Assembly: GCA_030526515.1 (NCBI GenBank)
Contig: JAUNCQ010000001.1
Location: 1-64,000, forward strand
From: Coriobacteriia bacterium
GTDB lineage: Bacteria; Actinomycetota; Coriobacteriia; Coriobacteriales; Eggerthellaceae
Reading direction: 5' to 3'
DNA: 64,000 nt
Shown here in pieces: positions 26,313 to 34,513 of this stretch; position 1 is the stretch's first letter, and each line of letters opens with the position of its first letter. Below the pieces are notes generated by a model. That model worked only from the letters and a program-made list of their open reading frames with translations. It ran no database searches and had not been told where the DNA came from. The position numbers were made by a program, and so were the translations under genes.

Positions 26313-27230
26313 ATGGCCGTGAACGCCAAGAACATCACGAACGACGAGTTCTTCTACGGGCACAAGGCCTGTGCCGGCTGCGGCGGCTCCCTGGTGGTGC
26401 GCCAGGCCCTGAAGGTGCTGGGCCCCAAGACCGTGTGTGCCCTCCCGGCGGGCTGCATGAGCGCCGTGGGCTTCAACTTCCCGCAGCTGTGCTTTGCCAA
26501 CAACGCCATGATCACTCCCTTCGCCGCAACGGCGGCGGTGCTGGGCGGCATCCGCGCGGGCCTGCGGGCCCAGGGGCTCGACCCGGCCGAGTACCAGGTG
26601 GTGGGCTTCGCAGGCGACGGCGGCACGGCGGACATCGGTCTGCAGGCCCTGTCCGGCGCCATCGACCGCAACGATGACATCATCTACATCTGCTACGACA
26701 ACGAAGCCTACATGAACACCGGCATCCAGAAGTCCAGCCTGACGCCCTTCGGTGCCAAGACCACCACCACGCCTGCGGGTCGCAACGCCCATGGCTGCCT
26801 GACGAACAAGAAGAGCCTGTTCGAGGTGGTGGCGGCCCATGGCATCCCGTATGCGGCCACGGCCAGCATCGGCTACCTGAACGACTTCATCCGCAAGGTG
26901 GAGAGGGCGTCCCAGATCCGGGGCACCAAGTACATCCATGTCATCGCACCGTGCCCCACGGGCTGGGGCCATGGCGTCGACGCTACCGTGGATATTGCCA
27001 AGGACGTGGTGGACTGCGGCCTGTGGTACTTGGCGGAGTACGAGGGCGAGCAGGTGTGCGGCCGCACCGGCGGCAAGTTCACCCTGAACCGCAATCCGAA
27101 GGAATTCACCAGCGTCGAGCGGTACCTGCGCAGCCAGGGTCGCTTCCGTGCCCTGACCGACGAAGAGGTTGCCTTGGTCCAGGCGGGCCGCGACGCTAAG
27201 TGGGAGCAGATGCGCCGCGACTGGGCATAG
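26313..27230 (+). CDS. 2-oxoacid:ferredoxin oxidoreductase, beta subunit
   Basis: A 305-residue TPP-binding subunit. Visible: HKACAGCGGSL near the N-terminus (cluster cysteines), the TPP/Mg motif GDGGTADIGLQAL, CYDNEAYMNTGIQ, and APCPTGWG. It would catalyse decarboxylation of the 2-oxoacid to acyl-CoA with the alpha subunit. The start codon directly follows the alpha stop. A terminator hairpin at 27325-27355 closes the operon. Pyruvate is the default substrate; the phenylacetate-CoA ligase and LysR pair upstream keep an aryl-pyruvate substrate open. Confidence 0.9.
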   Translation: MAVNAKNITNDEFFYGHKACAGCGGSLVVRQALKVLGPKTVCALPAGCMSAVGFNFPQLCFANNAMITPFAATAAVLGGIRAGLRAQGLDPAEYQVVGFAGDGGTADIGLQALSGAIDRNDDIIYICYDNEAYMNTGIQKSSLTPFGAKTTTTPAGRNAHGCLTNKKSLFEVVAAHGIPYAATASIGYLNDFIRKVERASQIRGTKYIHVIAPCPTGWGHGVDATVDIAKDVVDCGLWYLAEYEGEQVCGRTGGKFTLNRNPKEFTSVERYLRSQGRFRALTDEEVALVQAGRDAKWEQMRRDWA

Positions 27231-27324
27231 CTTTTCAGGGCGAAAGCGCCGGTAGGCCAAAGCGCTTCGCTTTATCTGGGCGGGGCTTAGGCCCTCGTTT
27301 TTGAAATAGCGACCTGAAGAACAA

Positions 27325-27355
27325 AGGGACTGCGACGGAATTCGTCGCAGTCCCT
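27325..27355. terminator. Bidirectional terminator
   Basis: Perfect 13-base arms AGGGACTGCGACG and CGTCGCAGTCCCT with a 5-base loop separate the oxidoreductase operon (+) from the NlpC/P60 locus (-). A GGGCGAAA copy lies upstream at 27238-27245. Confidence 0.8.
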
Positions 27356-27376
27356 CGTGCTATCTGGAGGTTCTTG

Positions 27377-29360
27377 CTAGCGCACGCGGATGGTGAACGT
27401 GCGGCTTACGGTCTTGGCCTTGTAGTTCTTGGTGGCGGCCAGGGAAGCCGTGACCTTGATCTTGTAGGACCCCTTCTTGATTCCCTTCTTCACGTACAGC
27501 GTTCCGGTCTTTCCGACGGTCAGGTAGGAGGAGCCGCTGGCTTTCTTCCAGGTCACCGGGGCCTTGCCCTTTACGCCAGATGCCTTCAAGGTCAGCTTCT
27601 TGGTGGTGGTCAGCTTGCCCGTGCGGCTGCTGCAGCCCGTGACGGTTGTGCCGGAGGTTCCCAGCGTTGCCCCCGTCTGGCTTGCCTTGGCAATGGTGAA
27701 GCGCTTGGTGACGACGCCGGAGACGCTGGCTGAGTCGAACTGCACGGTCACGTCATAGGTACCCGCATTGGTACCGCCGTTGTTGGCGATGCGGTATCCG
27801 GTGGGGCTCAGGGTCATTCCAGCTTCGCTGGATACGGACACCTTGGGCGCCTGCGCCTTGCCGTTGTAGGTGGCGGTGGCGGGAGACAGCTTCACCGAGA
27901 CCTCGGCCTGGGAGGGGTTGACCGGCTGGGCCAGGACCACGGCTTCGTTCAGATGGGTCAGCCAACGGCGCGACGTGGTCTCTCCGCTGGTGGCGGTGCC
28001 GCCGCGGCGCATGGTCAGAGGGGTGATGGCCACGTCGTAGACGGAGGACATGCCTGCGTCGTCATCGCCCGCAGGATACAGGTTGCCCACGTCGCTGATG
28101 ACGTAGCCCACGCCGTCGACGCTGCCCAGGTAGACCACGACGTGGCCGGAGAAGTAGGGGAGCGTGCCGGCGGGGAAGGTTTCGATCAGGGCCTGCTTGT
28201 CAGGATCCGAAAGGCCTGCCAGCTCGACGCGGACTCCGGGAACCTTCGGCTGCCCCGTGGTGTTGCGGGGCAGGTTGAAGCCGAAGCAGCGGTAGATTGC
28301 CGCGGCGTACAGCGTGCAGTCCATGGCGTCCTGGCAACCGCCCCAACCGTAGCGGTCTCCCTGGCAGCTCAGCGCCACGTCGAGTACGTTCCTCTGGGTC
28401 AGGGGCAGGAAGCCCTCGCTCAGGGATGCGCGCTCGGGAACCAGCGCCATGCGGCGCACGTAGCTGCCGTCATCGTTGCGGGTAGGCAGGTACACCACGT
28501 AGTTGTGCCAGGTGGCGCGGCCGCCCACGGTGGTGGGAATCTGGTCGTCCGGCACCAGCTTCAGGATGGTGCCCAGCTGCAGCTCCACCTTGCTGATGGA
28601 GGGCGCGGTGGCGGACGCCTGGGTCTGGACCATGCTCTCCGTCACCACCACGAAGTCCTTGTCCTTCAGGCCCACCTGCCAGGCATCCAGCCATTCCTGC
28701 TTGCTGGAGCACAGGGCCACGTCGTTGCCGTCCACCCATCCGGAGCAGTTGGTGCTGTTGGCGTAGTAGAAGGGATGGCCGTCCACCAGAATCATCTGGC
28801 GCAGCTGCAGCGGTTCGTTGGGCAGGGCTGCGCTGCTCTGGTACTCGTTGTCCTGGTCGGTGGCGGAGTAACCTATGAAGTCCGTGGTTGGCCAGTCGCA
28901 CAGGGCGGTACGTCGCACGCAGACGCCCCAGCGGGACTCCGCGCCGTTATTCTTCCCACTGGTTGGTGTTGATGGCCTCCACCAGGGGAGTGAAGTACTC
29001 CGTGTTGTCCACCAGCTGGCCGTTCGCGTACAGCGCGCGGGTGGGAATGTCCGACAACGGACGGCTGGTTTTGCGGATCTTGTAGTCATGGGTGATGTCT
29101 ATGACGGCTGTGCCCGATCCGTCGATGGCCGCTTGGTTCACCGCCGCAACATGCTCGGCGCCGCCCATGAGCGCATCGGCTGATGCGTACGTGCGCTTTG
29201 CCCAATAGTCGGTGGTGGTCATCTCCGTGGTAACGCTGGCTTCGTAGCCTCCGTTTGCCAAGGGCGAAAGATCCGCTAGCGCGGTGGCGGTGCTTCCCAG
29301 GGCCAAGGCGCTGGAGAGGGCTGCGATTCCAAGTGCGCGGGAAAGGATGCGGTGTCTCAC
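27377..29360 (-). pseudogene. Secreted NlpC/P60-like SH3 and Ig-like surface protein, split by a frameshift
   Basis: Two overlapping reading frames encode one protein. The first (28947-29360) starts at GTG after GAAAGGA, has a signal peptide (RHRILSRALGIAALSSALAL then ALA) and ends at a TAA at 28947-28949. The second, one base out of phase, continues with SH3-like sequence, an NlpC/P60-like papain fold (RYGWGGCQDAMDCTLYAAA with the candidate Cys, and SGHVVVYLG with the candidate His), and two C-terminal Ig/MBG-like domains. Skipping one base at GAATAACG would join them as QWEE then NGAESRWGV. This may be a recent mutation, a sequencing error, or +1 recoding at UAA. If intact, the protein would be a peptidoglycan hydrolase about 650 residues long. 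Confidence 0.75.
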
Positions 29361-29439
29361 GGGCGTTGTCCTTTCGAACGTGGTTTGAGTACGTGTCCAG
29401 CATAGACCCATTGGCGCCCAAGCGGACCCAGGTCCTTCG

Positions 29440-30252
29440 CTAGCGTCGGGAAACCAGCGACGGCAGCTCCTCCTGGACCTCGGTGAGGTTCTTCCAGAAC
29501 CGCTTCGGCATCCAACGGGTGCGCAGCTCGGGGTTGTAGCGGGCGTCGATGCTGACGCTGCGGTAGAACAGCTTCCATGCCTGCTGCATGCGCGCTTCGT
29601 TGCGGGACTGCGGCGGAAGCCGCTCCAGGAACTCATCCTGGTCCACCGAGGCCAGGTACCACTCTGTTCCGTCGTAGATGCCGGCTATGTGATGCACCTC
29701 GTCGTAGATGATGAAGGACTGGGTGTTGAATCGGTCGCTGAAGTGGTCCATGACGAAGGGGACCAGGTTCGCCTTGGGATTGCAGGTGGCGAACCACAGG
29801 CCGCCTTCCAGCTCCTTGAAGCGGATGAACTGCAGCAGCCGCTCCTTTTCGTACCCCAATGAACGCCGTATGGCCAACATGGGCTCAACGGCCGGGTCCA
29901 TGACCTGTCGCGACCACGCTTTGCCCGTCTTCATGGCAAAGCGGACGAAACGGTACACCAGGGTGCCGGCGTCAGGGCGATCGGATACGCCTACGGTGCG
30001 GCACAGCTCGAAGGCATCGCGTCCGGCTTTCAGGTGCAGGCCCTTCTTCACCCGCTCCGCCAAGGCGAAGTCGGTCTGGATCTCCCGCACCATCTGCCCC
30101 AGCCGAGGCTGCACCTGTCCCGCAGGCAACACGTCCCGGGGGTCCTCGTGCAGGGCGTAGGCCTGGAACACGGCGGTCAGCAAGCCCTCCAGGGTGCCAT
30201 CGTAGCAGTAGGCAAGGTCCAGGCATGCCTCATGGTCTAGCGGATCCCTCAT
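29440..30252 (-). CDS. Putative DNA metabolism protein, TIGR03915 family
   Basis: A 270-residue protein matching the TIGR03915 family, found next to the radical SAM family TIGR03916 and often near uracil-DNA glycosylase genes. Recognisable features are CYDGTLEGLLTAVFQAY near the start, a GHLKAGRDAFELCRTV-like helix region, and RFKELEGGLWFATCNPKANLVP. Its ATG overlaps the stop of the upstream radical SAM gene by 4 bases, so the two are coupled. The family is uncharacterised; a DNA modification or repair role is inferred from association and from the LexA-like operator at the operon's promoter. Confidence 0.88.
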   Translation of the reverse strand: MRDPLDHEACLDLAYCYDGTLEGLLTAVFQAYALHEDPRDVLPAGQVQPRLGQMVREIQTDFALAERVKKGLHLKAGRDAFELCRTVGVSDRPDAGTLVYRFVRFAMKTGKAWSRQVMDPAVEPMLAIRRSLGYEKERLLQFIRFKELEGGLWFATCNPKANLVPFVMDHFSDRFNTQSFIIYDEVHHIAGIYDGTEWYLASVDQDEFLERLPPQSRNEARMQQAWKLFYRSVSIDARYNPELRTRWMPKRFWKNLTEVQEELPSLVSRR

Positions 30253-31610
30253 GCCAGCGCCTCCTGGAGCTCCTTCTTCCAGCCGAAGGACTGGGACGAA
30301 ACAGAATCGAACAGGCTCATCTGGCCAGGCAGCGGCTTGTCGGCCCGTCGCCCGTGGCGACCGCCGTCGATGGGCGCTGCCAGGTAGGGCCTGATGTCCT
30401 CCGGCCTCATGCGCACCCCGGCGCCCTGGTGCTTTCCCGCGCAGGTGATGAAGAACCGCGCCCGCTTGTAGGCAATGCCCAGCTTCCTCAGCTCGTCTTC
30501 ATGCAGGCAGCAGGTCTTTCGCGCCTTCATGATCTTCTTGGCTCCGGTCACGCCGATGCCCGGGACCCGCAGCAGCATTTCGTAGGGCGCCTTGTTCACC
30601 TCGATGGGGAACAGGTCCAGGTTGTTGAGGGCCCAGTTGGCCTTCGGGTCCACTGTGGTGTCCAGGAAGGGGTGGTCCTGGTCGATGATCTCAGCCACGT
30701 CGAACTCGTGGAACCTCATTAACCAGTCTGCCTGGTAGAGTCGGTGCTCGCGGTTCAGCTGGATGGCATCGTTCTGGGGCAGGCGCACGTCGTGGTTGAC
30801 GGGCAGGTACGCGCTGAAGAACACGCGCTTCAGGGAGAAGGAGCGGTACAGCGCTGCGGACAGGTTCAGAATCTGGAAGTCGCTTTCCGGCGTTGCCCCT
30901 ATGATCATCTGGGTGCTCTGGCCTGCGGGCACGAAGGCGCGGTCCTTGCGCATGGGGCGGGTGGGGGTCATGTAGGTGGTCTTCTTACGCACCAGAGCCC
31001 GGGTGTCCCTGTCCACGGCAATGTTGTCCCGGATTTGGCGCATGGGCGCCAGCACGTTGGTGCGGTTCTTCTGGGGAGCCAGCAGCTCCAGGCTGTCGGA
31101 GCTGGGCAGCTCCAGGTTGACGCTCATGCGGTCTGCCAGCAAGCCCAGCTCCTGCACTAGCTCGGGGGAGGTGCCGGGCACCGCCTTGGCGTGGATGTAC
31201 CCGCGGAAGCCATGCTGGTCTCGTAACAGCGACAGGGTCTTGATCATGAGCTCGGTGGTGTAGTCGGGGCTTCCAATGACCCCGGAGCTCAGGAACAGGC
31301 CCTCGATGTAGTTGCGTCGGTAGAACGCCATGGTCAGGTCCGCCAGCTCCTGCGGTGTGAAGGCGGCTCGCTTCACCTGGTTGCTGCAGCGGTTGATGCA
31401 ATAGGCGCAGTCGAACACGCAGGCATTGGTCATGAGGACCTTCAGCAGGGTGACGCAGCGGCCGTCCGGGGTGAAGCTGTGGCAGATGCCTGCGCCCAGG
31501 GTGCTGCCCGTCAGTCCCTTGGTGGCCTTGCGGTCGATGCCCGACGACGTGCAGGCTACGTCGTATTTGGCCGCGTCCGCCAGCACCTCGAGCTTTTCCA
31601 GAAGATCCAT
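30249..31610 (-). CDS. Putative DNA modification/repair radical SAM protein, TIGR03916 family
   Basis: A 453-residue protein. The N-terminal half is a radical SAM domain with CVFDCAYCINRCSNQ, and the C-terminal part has a helix-hairpin-helix DNA-binding motif, LLRVPGIGVTGAKKIMKAR. This combination is typical of TIGR03916, linked by gene neighbourhood to uracil-DNA glycosylase. The ATG at 31610 is favoured; an in-frame GTG three codons upstream (31619) is possible. The promoter has -35 TTGATT and -10 TATGAT on the minus strand with a LexA-type box exactly in the spacer. It probably acts on damaged or modified DNA; the reaction is unknown. Confidence 0.9.
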   Translation of the reverse strand: MDLLEKLEVLADAAKYDVACTSSGIDRKATKGLTGSTLGAGICHSFTPDGRCVTLLKVLMTNACVFDCAYCINRCSNQVKRAAFTPQELADLTMAFYRRNYIEGLFLSSGVIGSPDYTTELMIKTLSLLRDQHGFRGYIHAKAVPGTSPELVQELGLLADRMSVNLELPSSDSLELLAPQKNRTNVLAPMRQIRDNIAVDRDTRALVRKKTTYMTPTRPMRKDRAFVPAGQSTQMIIGATPESDFQILNLSAALYRSFSLKRVFFSAYLPVNHDVRLPQNDAIQLNREHRLYQADWLMRFHEFDVAEIIDQDHPFLDTTVDPKANWALNNLDLFPIEVNKAPYEMLLRVPGIGVTGAKKIMKARKTCCLHEDELRKLGIAYKRARFFITCAGKHQGAGVRMRPEDIRPYLAAPIDGGRHGRRADKPLPGQMSLFDSVSSQSFGWKKELQEALA

Positions 31611-31642
31611 TTCCACCACCGCAATGCGTACAACAGTTCGTG

Positions 31643-31656
31643 CGAATATCTGTTCG
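31643..31656 (-). promoter_or_regulatory. Second candidate LexA (SOS) box
   Basis: CGAATATCTGTTCG differs from CGAAC-N4-GTTCG at one arm base. It lies just downstream of the -10 box of the radical SAM operon and is centred 24 bases (a little over two helical turns) from the perfect box. Confidence 0.55.
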
Positions 31657-31657
31657 C

Positions 31658-31686
31658 ATCATAGCGCGAACTTTCGTTCGAATCAA
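31658..31686 (-). promoter_or_regulatory. Promoter of the radical SAM DNA-repair operon
   Basis: On the minus strand, TTGATT (31681-31686) and TATGAT (31658-31663) are separated by exactly 17 bases. The spacer contains the perfect LexA-like palindrome, so a bound repressor would block RNA polymerase directly. Confidence 0.7.
31667..31680 (-). promoter_or_regulatory. Candidate LexA (SOS) operator
   Basis: CGAACTTTCGTTCG is a perfect match to the CGAAC-N4-GTTCG SOS box of Gram-positive bacteria and Actinobacteria. It is 57 bases before the radical SAM start. A third degenerate site, CGAACAGCTGTAC, starts at 31695. Confidence 0.75.
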
Positions 31687-31716
31687 GAACAAAACGAACA
31701 GCTGTACTAATTATTA

Positions 31717-31757
31717 AGGGCGAAACACCGCTGGTTTCCCAGCCTGTGTTTCGCCCT
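31717..31757 (-). terminator. Hairpin formed by an inverted pair of the GGGCGAAA octamer
   Basis: AGGGCGAAACA (31717-31727) and TGTTTCGCCCT (31747-31757) are perfect complements, with a second inner pairing (CTGG/CCAG). On the minus strand the stem is followed by TTAATAATTAG, so it should terminate the GGDEF gene. The same strand pair also faces the divergent SOS promoter region. Confidence 0.75.
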
Positions 31758-31799
31758 AAGAATGCGAATGGTATGTGGGGGTGGGGTCGGACCCTGTGG

Positions 31800-32705
31800 C
31801 TATGCTCCCTGGGCAGCGGCCTGCACGACGCCGGCGGCCTGCTTGTTTTCCCAGAGCGCGCGGTCGGCCATCTTCAGCAGGTCGTCGATGGAGCGGTCGG
31901 CGTTGCTGCCGCCCAGCTCGACCACGCCGAAGCTGAAGCTGGAGGGGTAGGGGGACTCGGCCGTGGTGGAGAAGCGCTCCAGCAGAGACTCCATCTTGCT
32001 GTTGGCGACGGCGGTGGCGCAGTTGGGCAGGATCAGGCAGAACTCGTCGTCGCCGTAGCGGGCCAGCGTGTCGGAGCCGCGGATGCTGCGCTGCAGCAGG
32101 TCCACCAGACGCTTCAGGTACTCGTCGCCCTCCTTGTGGCTGTACTCGTGGTTCACGCGGCCCAGGCCGTCCAGGTCCAGCATGCACAGGGAGCCCGGCC
32201 AGCCGGCCAGGTGGAAGGTGCGCAGGTGGTCCATCAGGTAGCGGCGGTTGTAGGTGCCGGTCAGGGAGTCGTGGTTGTTCATCTCGATCCCGGCGCGCTT
32301 GGCGCTGTCAGAGGATTGCTTCACGCGCTCGTTCAGCTCCTCGATCTGGCGCAGGATGCTGTTGAAGGCATCGCTGAAGTCCGGCAGCCAGTCCATGGTC
32401 TGGGCGTAGTCGCCGCGGGCGGCCAGCTGGGCCTTCTTGGTGATGTCACGCAGCTTGTCCTCAAGCTCGATGAGGCTGTGGGTCAGCGCGTTGTCCTCCA
32501 GGGGCTTGGCACCGCTCAAGTTGCCGGCGGCAAGGTCGGCGGCATAGGTGCGCATCTCCTGGATGGAGGAGTCAAGGAACTGCAGGGCGCGGCCGAACTT
32601 CGTGTACTCCGGATCCAGCTCGGACAGGTTGATCGGCTGGGGGTTTTCGTCGTACAGGATGCTTCGAAGATATTCGTATAGAACGTCACGGTCGCGCAAG
32701 CTCAT
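31800..32705 (-). CDS. GGDEF-domain protein with degenerate signature
   Basis: A 301-residue cytoplasmic protein. The N-terminal 130 residues are helical with a HAMP-like/coiled segment (LIELEDKLRDITKKAQLAARG). The C-terminal domain is GGDEF-type, with the substrate-region motifs NNHDSLTGTYNRRYLMDHL and CMLDLDGLGRVNHEYSHKEG. The signature reads RYGDDEF instead of RYGGDEF: the second glycine is Asp. That change usually weakens or abolishes cyclic di-GMP synthesis, so it may be a GTP or c-di-GMP sensor. The start at 32705 was chosen for AAAAGGAG 7 bases upstream. No EAL domain is visible. Confidence 0.85.
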   Translation of the reverse strand: MSLRDRDVLYEYLRSILYDENPQPINLSELDPEYTKFGRALQFLDSSIQEMRTYAADLAAGNLSGAKPLEDNALTHSLIELEDKLRDITKKAQLAARGDYAQTMDWLPDFSDAFNSILRQIEELNERVKQSSDSAKRAGIEMNNHDSLTGTYNRRYLMDHLRTFHLAGWPGSLCMLDLDGLGRVNHEYSHKEGDEYLKRLVDLLQRSIRGSDTLARYGDDEFCLILPNCATAVANSKMESLLERFSTTAESPYPSSFSFGVVELGGSNADRSIDDLLKMADRALWENKQAAGVVQAAAQGA

Positions 32706-32873
32706 CTGCGTACTCCTTTTGCATGAATACATATAGATAACTGAAGGATACCACACCCTAGAAATCCGTGCATGAACTGGGATGCTGTAAATTTCAACCA
32801 GTATTGGAAGTGGCCTGAGCGGACGGATTCTGTTGCTCAGGGGCTGCGGTTGGGCCTGCGACGGACCTGGGAC

Positions 32874-33263
32874 CTAGGAAACCGTCGGAGCGGAAAGCAG
32901 CGCTCGGGCCGCGGCCTTGCCCGCCATGACGCCTGCCAGGCACACGGCCAGGCTGCCGAAGGCATAGGCGCCGCCCAGGGCGAAGCGGCCCTTCTCCAAC
33001 AGGGTCAGGGTTTCCAGGGAAAAGGTGCTGAAGGTGGTGAAGCCGCCGCACAGGCCGGTCTTCAGGAACAGGATCAGCTGGGGATTGACCTGGTCGACGC
33101 GCTGGAAGGCGACTTCGGCCACCACGCCGATCAGGAAGGAACCGGCGAAGTTGATGCAGAAGGTGATCAGGGGAAAATCCCCCTGCCAGGGCAGCAGGCC
33201 CAGCAGGTATCGCAGCAGCGCGCCCACGAAGCCGCCAGCGCCGACGCAGAGTGCAGAGAGCAT
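32874..33263 (-). CDS. crcB: Fluoride ion channel CrcB/Fluc
   Basis: A 129-residue four-helix membrane protein that exports fluoride as a dual-topology dimer. It shows GGFVGALLRYLLG at the N-terminus, CINFAGSFLIGVV with the conserved Asn, and the GGFTTFSTF signature of the Phe box. The ATG follows AAAGGA by 8 bases. The upstream region does not contain a recognisable fluoride riboswitch. Only one crcB copy is present, so a homodimer is expected. Confidence 0.93.
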   Translation of the reverse strand: MLSALCVGAGGFVGALLRYLLGLLPWQGDFPLITFCINFAGSFLIGVVAEVAFQRVDQVNPQLILFLKTGLCGGFTTFSTFSLETLTLLEKGRFALGGAYAFGSLAVCLAGVMAGKAAARALLSAPTVS

Positions 33264-33305
33264 GGGGGAGTCCTTTCCTGAGAGGCCGACCGATCAAGGG
33301 CCATG

Positions 33306-33331
33306 GGACGAAAGAGAGCTCCGTTTCGCCC
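33306..33331. repeat. Imperfect inverted pair of the octamer
   Basis: GGACGAAA (33306-33313) faces TTTCGCCC (33324-33331) across 10 bases, in the leader of crcB on the minus strand. It would form a short hairpin with a G-T wobble. Confidence 0.5.
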
Positions 33332-33350
33332 TGGTCCTCACCTAATGAAA

Positions 33351-33374
33351 GGGGCCCGCGTCTTCGCGGGCCCC
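33351..33374 (-). terminator. Terminator of tRNA-Thr
   Basis: GGGGCCCGCG and CGCGGGCCCC enclose a 4-base loop (33361-33364). On the minus strand the stem is followed by TTTCATT. It lies 10 bases beyond the tRNA 3' end. Confidence 0.8.
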
Positions 33375-33383
33375 GATAGCTCG

Positions 33384-33458
33384 TGGTGCCGGCTATAGGA
33401 ATCGAACCCACAACCCACTGATTACAAATCAGTTGCTCTACCGTTGAGCCAAGCCGGC
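33384..33458 (-). tRNA. tRNA-Thr (anticodon TGT)
   Basis: On the minus strand the acceptor arms GCCGGCT and AGCCGGC pair perfectly, with discriminator A and an encoded CCA tail. The D arm is GCTC/GAGC, the anticodon stem ACTGA/TCAGT holds the loop TTTGTAA (anticodon TGT, reading ACA), and the T loop is TTCGATT. It is transcribed alone from a promoter at 33484-33511. Confidence 0.97.
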
Positions 33459-33483
33459 ACGTGGCGCAATTATGCGCAACGCA

Positions 33484-33511
33484 ATTGTACAGTAACAGAC
33501 CCGCGGGTCAA
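33484..33511 (-). promoter_or_regulatory. Promoter of tRNA-Thr
   Basis: On the minus strand TTGACC (33506-33511) and TACAAT (33484-33489) are separated by 16 bases, about 25 bases upstream of the mature tRNA 5' end. It is the best -35/-10 match in the window. Confidence 0.75.
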
Positions 33512-33518
33512 ACAGGGA

Positions 33519-34199
33519 TTATTCCTTGGCGCCCCACTGCTCGTAGTAGGCGTCGATGGCGGCCTTCATGTCGTCGTCGATGACCACGCGGCCCTGGCAC
33601 TCGCGGTTGTGCAGGTACTCGGTGACCTCGGCCATGTTGACGATGCATGCGGTGGGGAAGCCGTACTTTTCGCTCACCTCGTCGCAGGCGCACTTGACGC
33701 CGCCCTTGCCGACCTCCATGCGGTTCAGGGACACCATCAGGCCCTTGATCTGGATGTCAGCCGCAGCGGTGATGATCGGGTGGGTCTCGTCGATGGACTT
33801 GCCGCTGGTGGTCACGTCCTCGACCATGACCACGCGATCGCCGTCCTGCAGGTTCCAGCCCAGCAGGTTGCCGCCCTCGCCATGGTCCTTGGCCTCCTTG
33901 CGGTTGGAGCAGTACTTGACCTCCTTGCCGTAGAGCTCCTGGTAGGCCATGGCGGTGATCACGCTCAGGGGGATGCCCTTGTAGGCGGGGCCGAAGACCA
34001 CGTCGAAGTCGTCGCCGAAGTTCTCGTGGATGGCCTTGGCGTAGTAGATGCCCAGGCGATGCAGCTGGTCGCCGGTGACGTAGGCGCCGGCGTTCATGAA
34101 GAAGGGGCTCTTGCGGCCGCTCTTCAGGGTGAAGTCGCCGAACTTCAGCACGTTGCTTTCCACCATGAACTCGATGAACTCGCGCTTGTAATCTTCCAT
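33519..34199 (-). CDS. pyrE: Orotate phosphoribosyltransferase
   Basis: Transfers ribose phosphate from PRPP to orotate in pyrimidine synthesis. The 226-residue protein has LKSGRKSPFFMNAG, FGPAYKGIPL and the PRPP-binding motif VVMVEDVTTSGKS. The ATG is preceded by GGAAAGG-type sequence. It is monocistronic here; no other pyr gene is in the window. The C-terminus is about ten residues longer than in short bacterial PyrE proteins. Confidence 0.95.
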   Translation of the reverse strand: MEDYKREFIEFMVESNVLKFGDFTLKSGRKSPFFMNAGAYVTGDQLHRLGIYYAKAIHENFGDDFDVVFGPAYKGIPLSVITAMAYQELYGKEVKYCSNRKEAKDHGEGGNLLGWNLQDGDRVVMVEDVTTSGKSIDETHPIITAAADIQIKGLMVSLNRMEVGKGGVKCACDEVSEKYGFPTACIVNMAEVTEYLHNRECQGRVVIDDDMKAAIDAYYEQWGAKE

Positions 34200-34513
34200 T
34201 CCCGTACCTTTCCGTGAAGATTTCCCGTGTGCGCTCCATTGTAAACCACCTGCGGCGGGGGAGGAGCCGTTGAGGGCGAAAGGAAGCCCGGCGAATGGGT
34301 GCTTGGCTTGGGGCCCGCGCCGTTTGCCCAGGTTTCGCCCTATGACTGCTATTTGCCTACTAATCCACTAGACGATGGGGGCGAGCGTGGTACTATGCCT
34401 ATCAAGAACTATTGATCGGTATCACGTCAGCAGCGCGGAAAGCAACTCCCTGATTCCCTTTGCGCGCAACCCACTGGGGGGTGGGGCTGGTGTGGTCGAG
34501 GAAAGTAGGAATC
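34200..34513. other. Divergent intergenic region, pyrE to sufC
   Basis: These 314 bases hold the promoters of pyrE and of the suf operon. An inverted pair of the dispersed octamer is the only clear structure: GGGCGAAA at 34274-34281 and TTTCGCCC at 34333-34340. TACTAT at 34391-34396 could be the suf -10 box, without a good -35. No small gene is apparent. Confidence 0.6.

Noticed and set aside
33264-33383. Fluoride riboswitch before crcB
   Set aside because: The GGCGATGG-type core and pseudoknot pattern are not present; only an octamer pair is seen.
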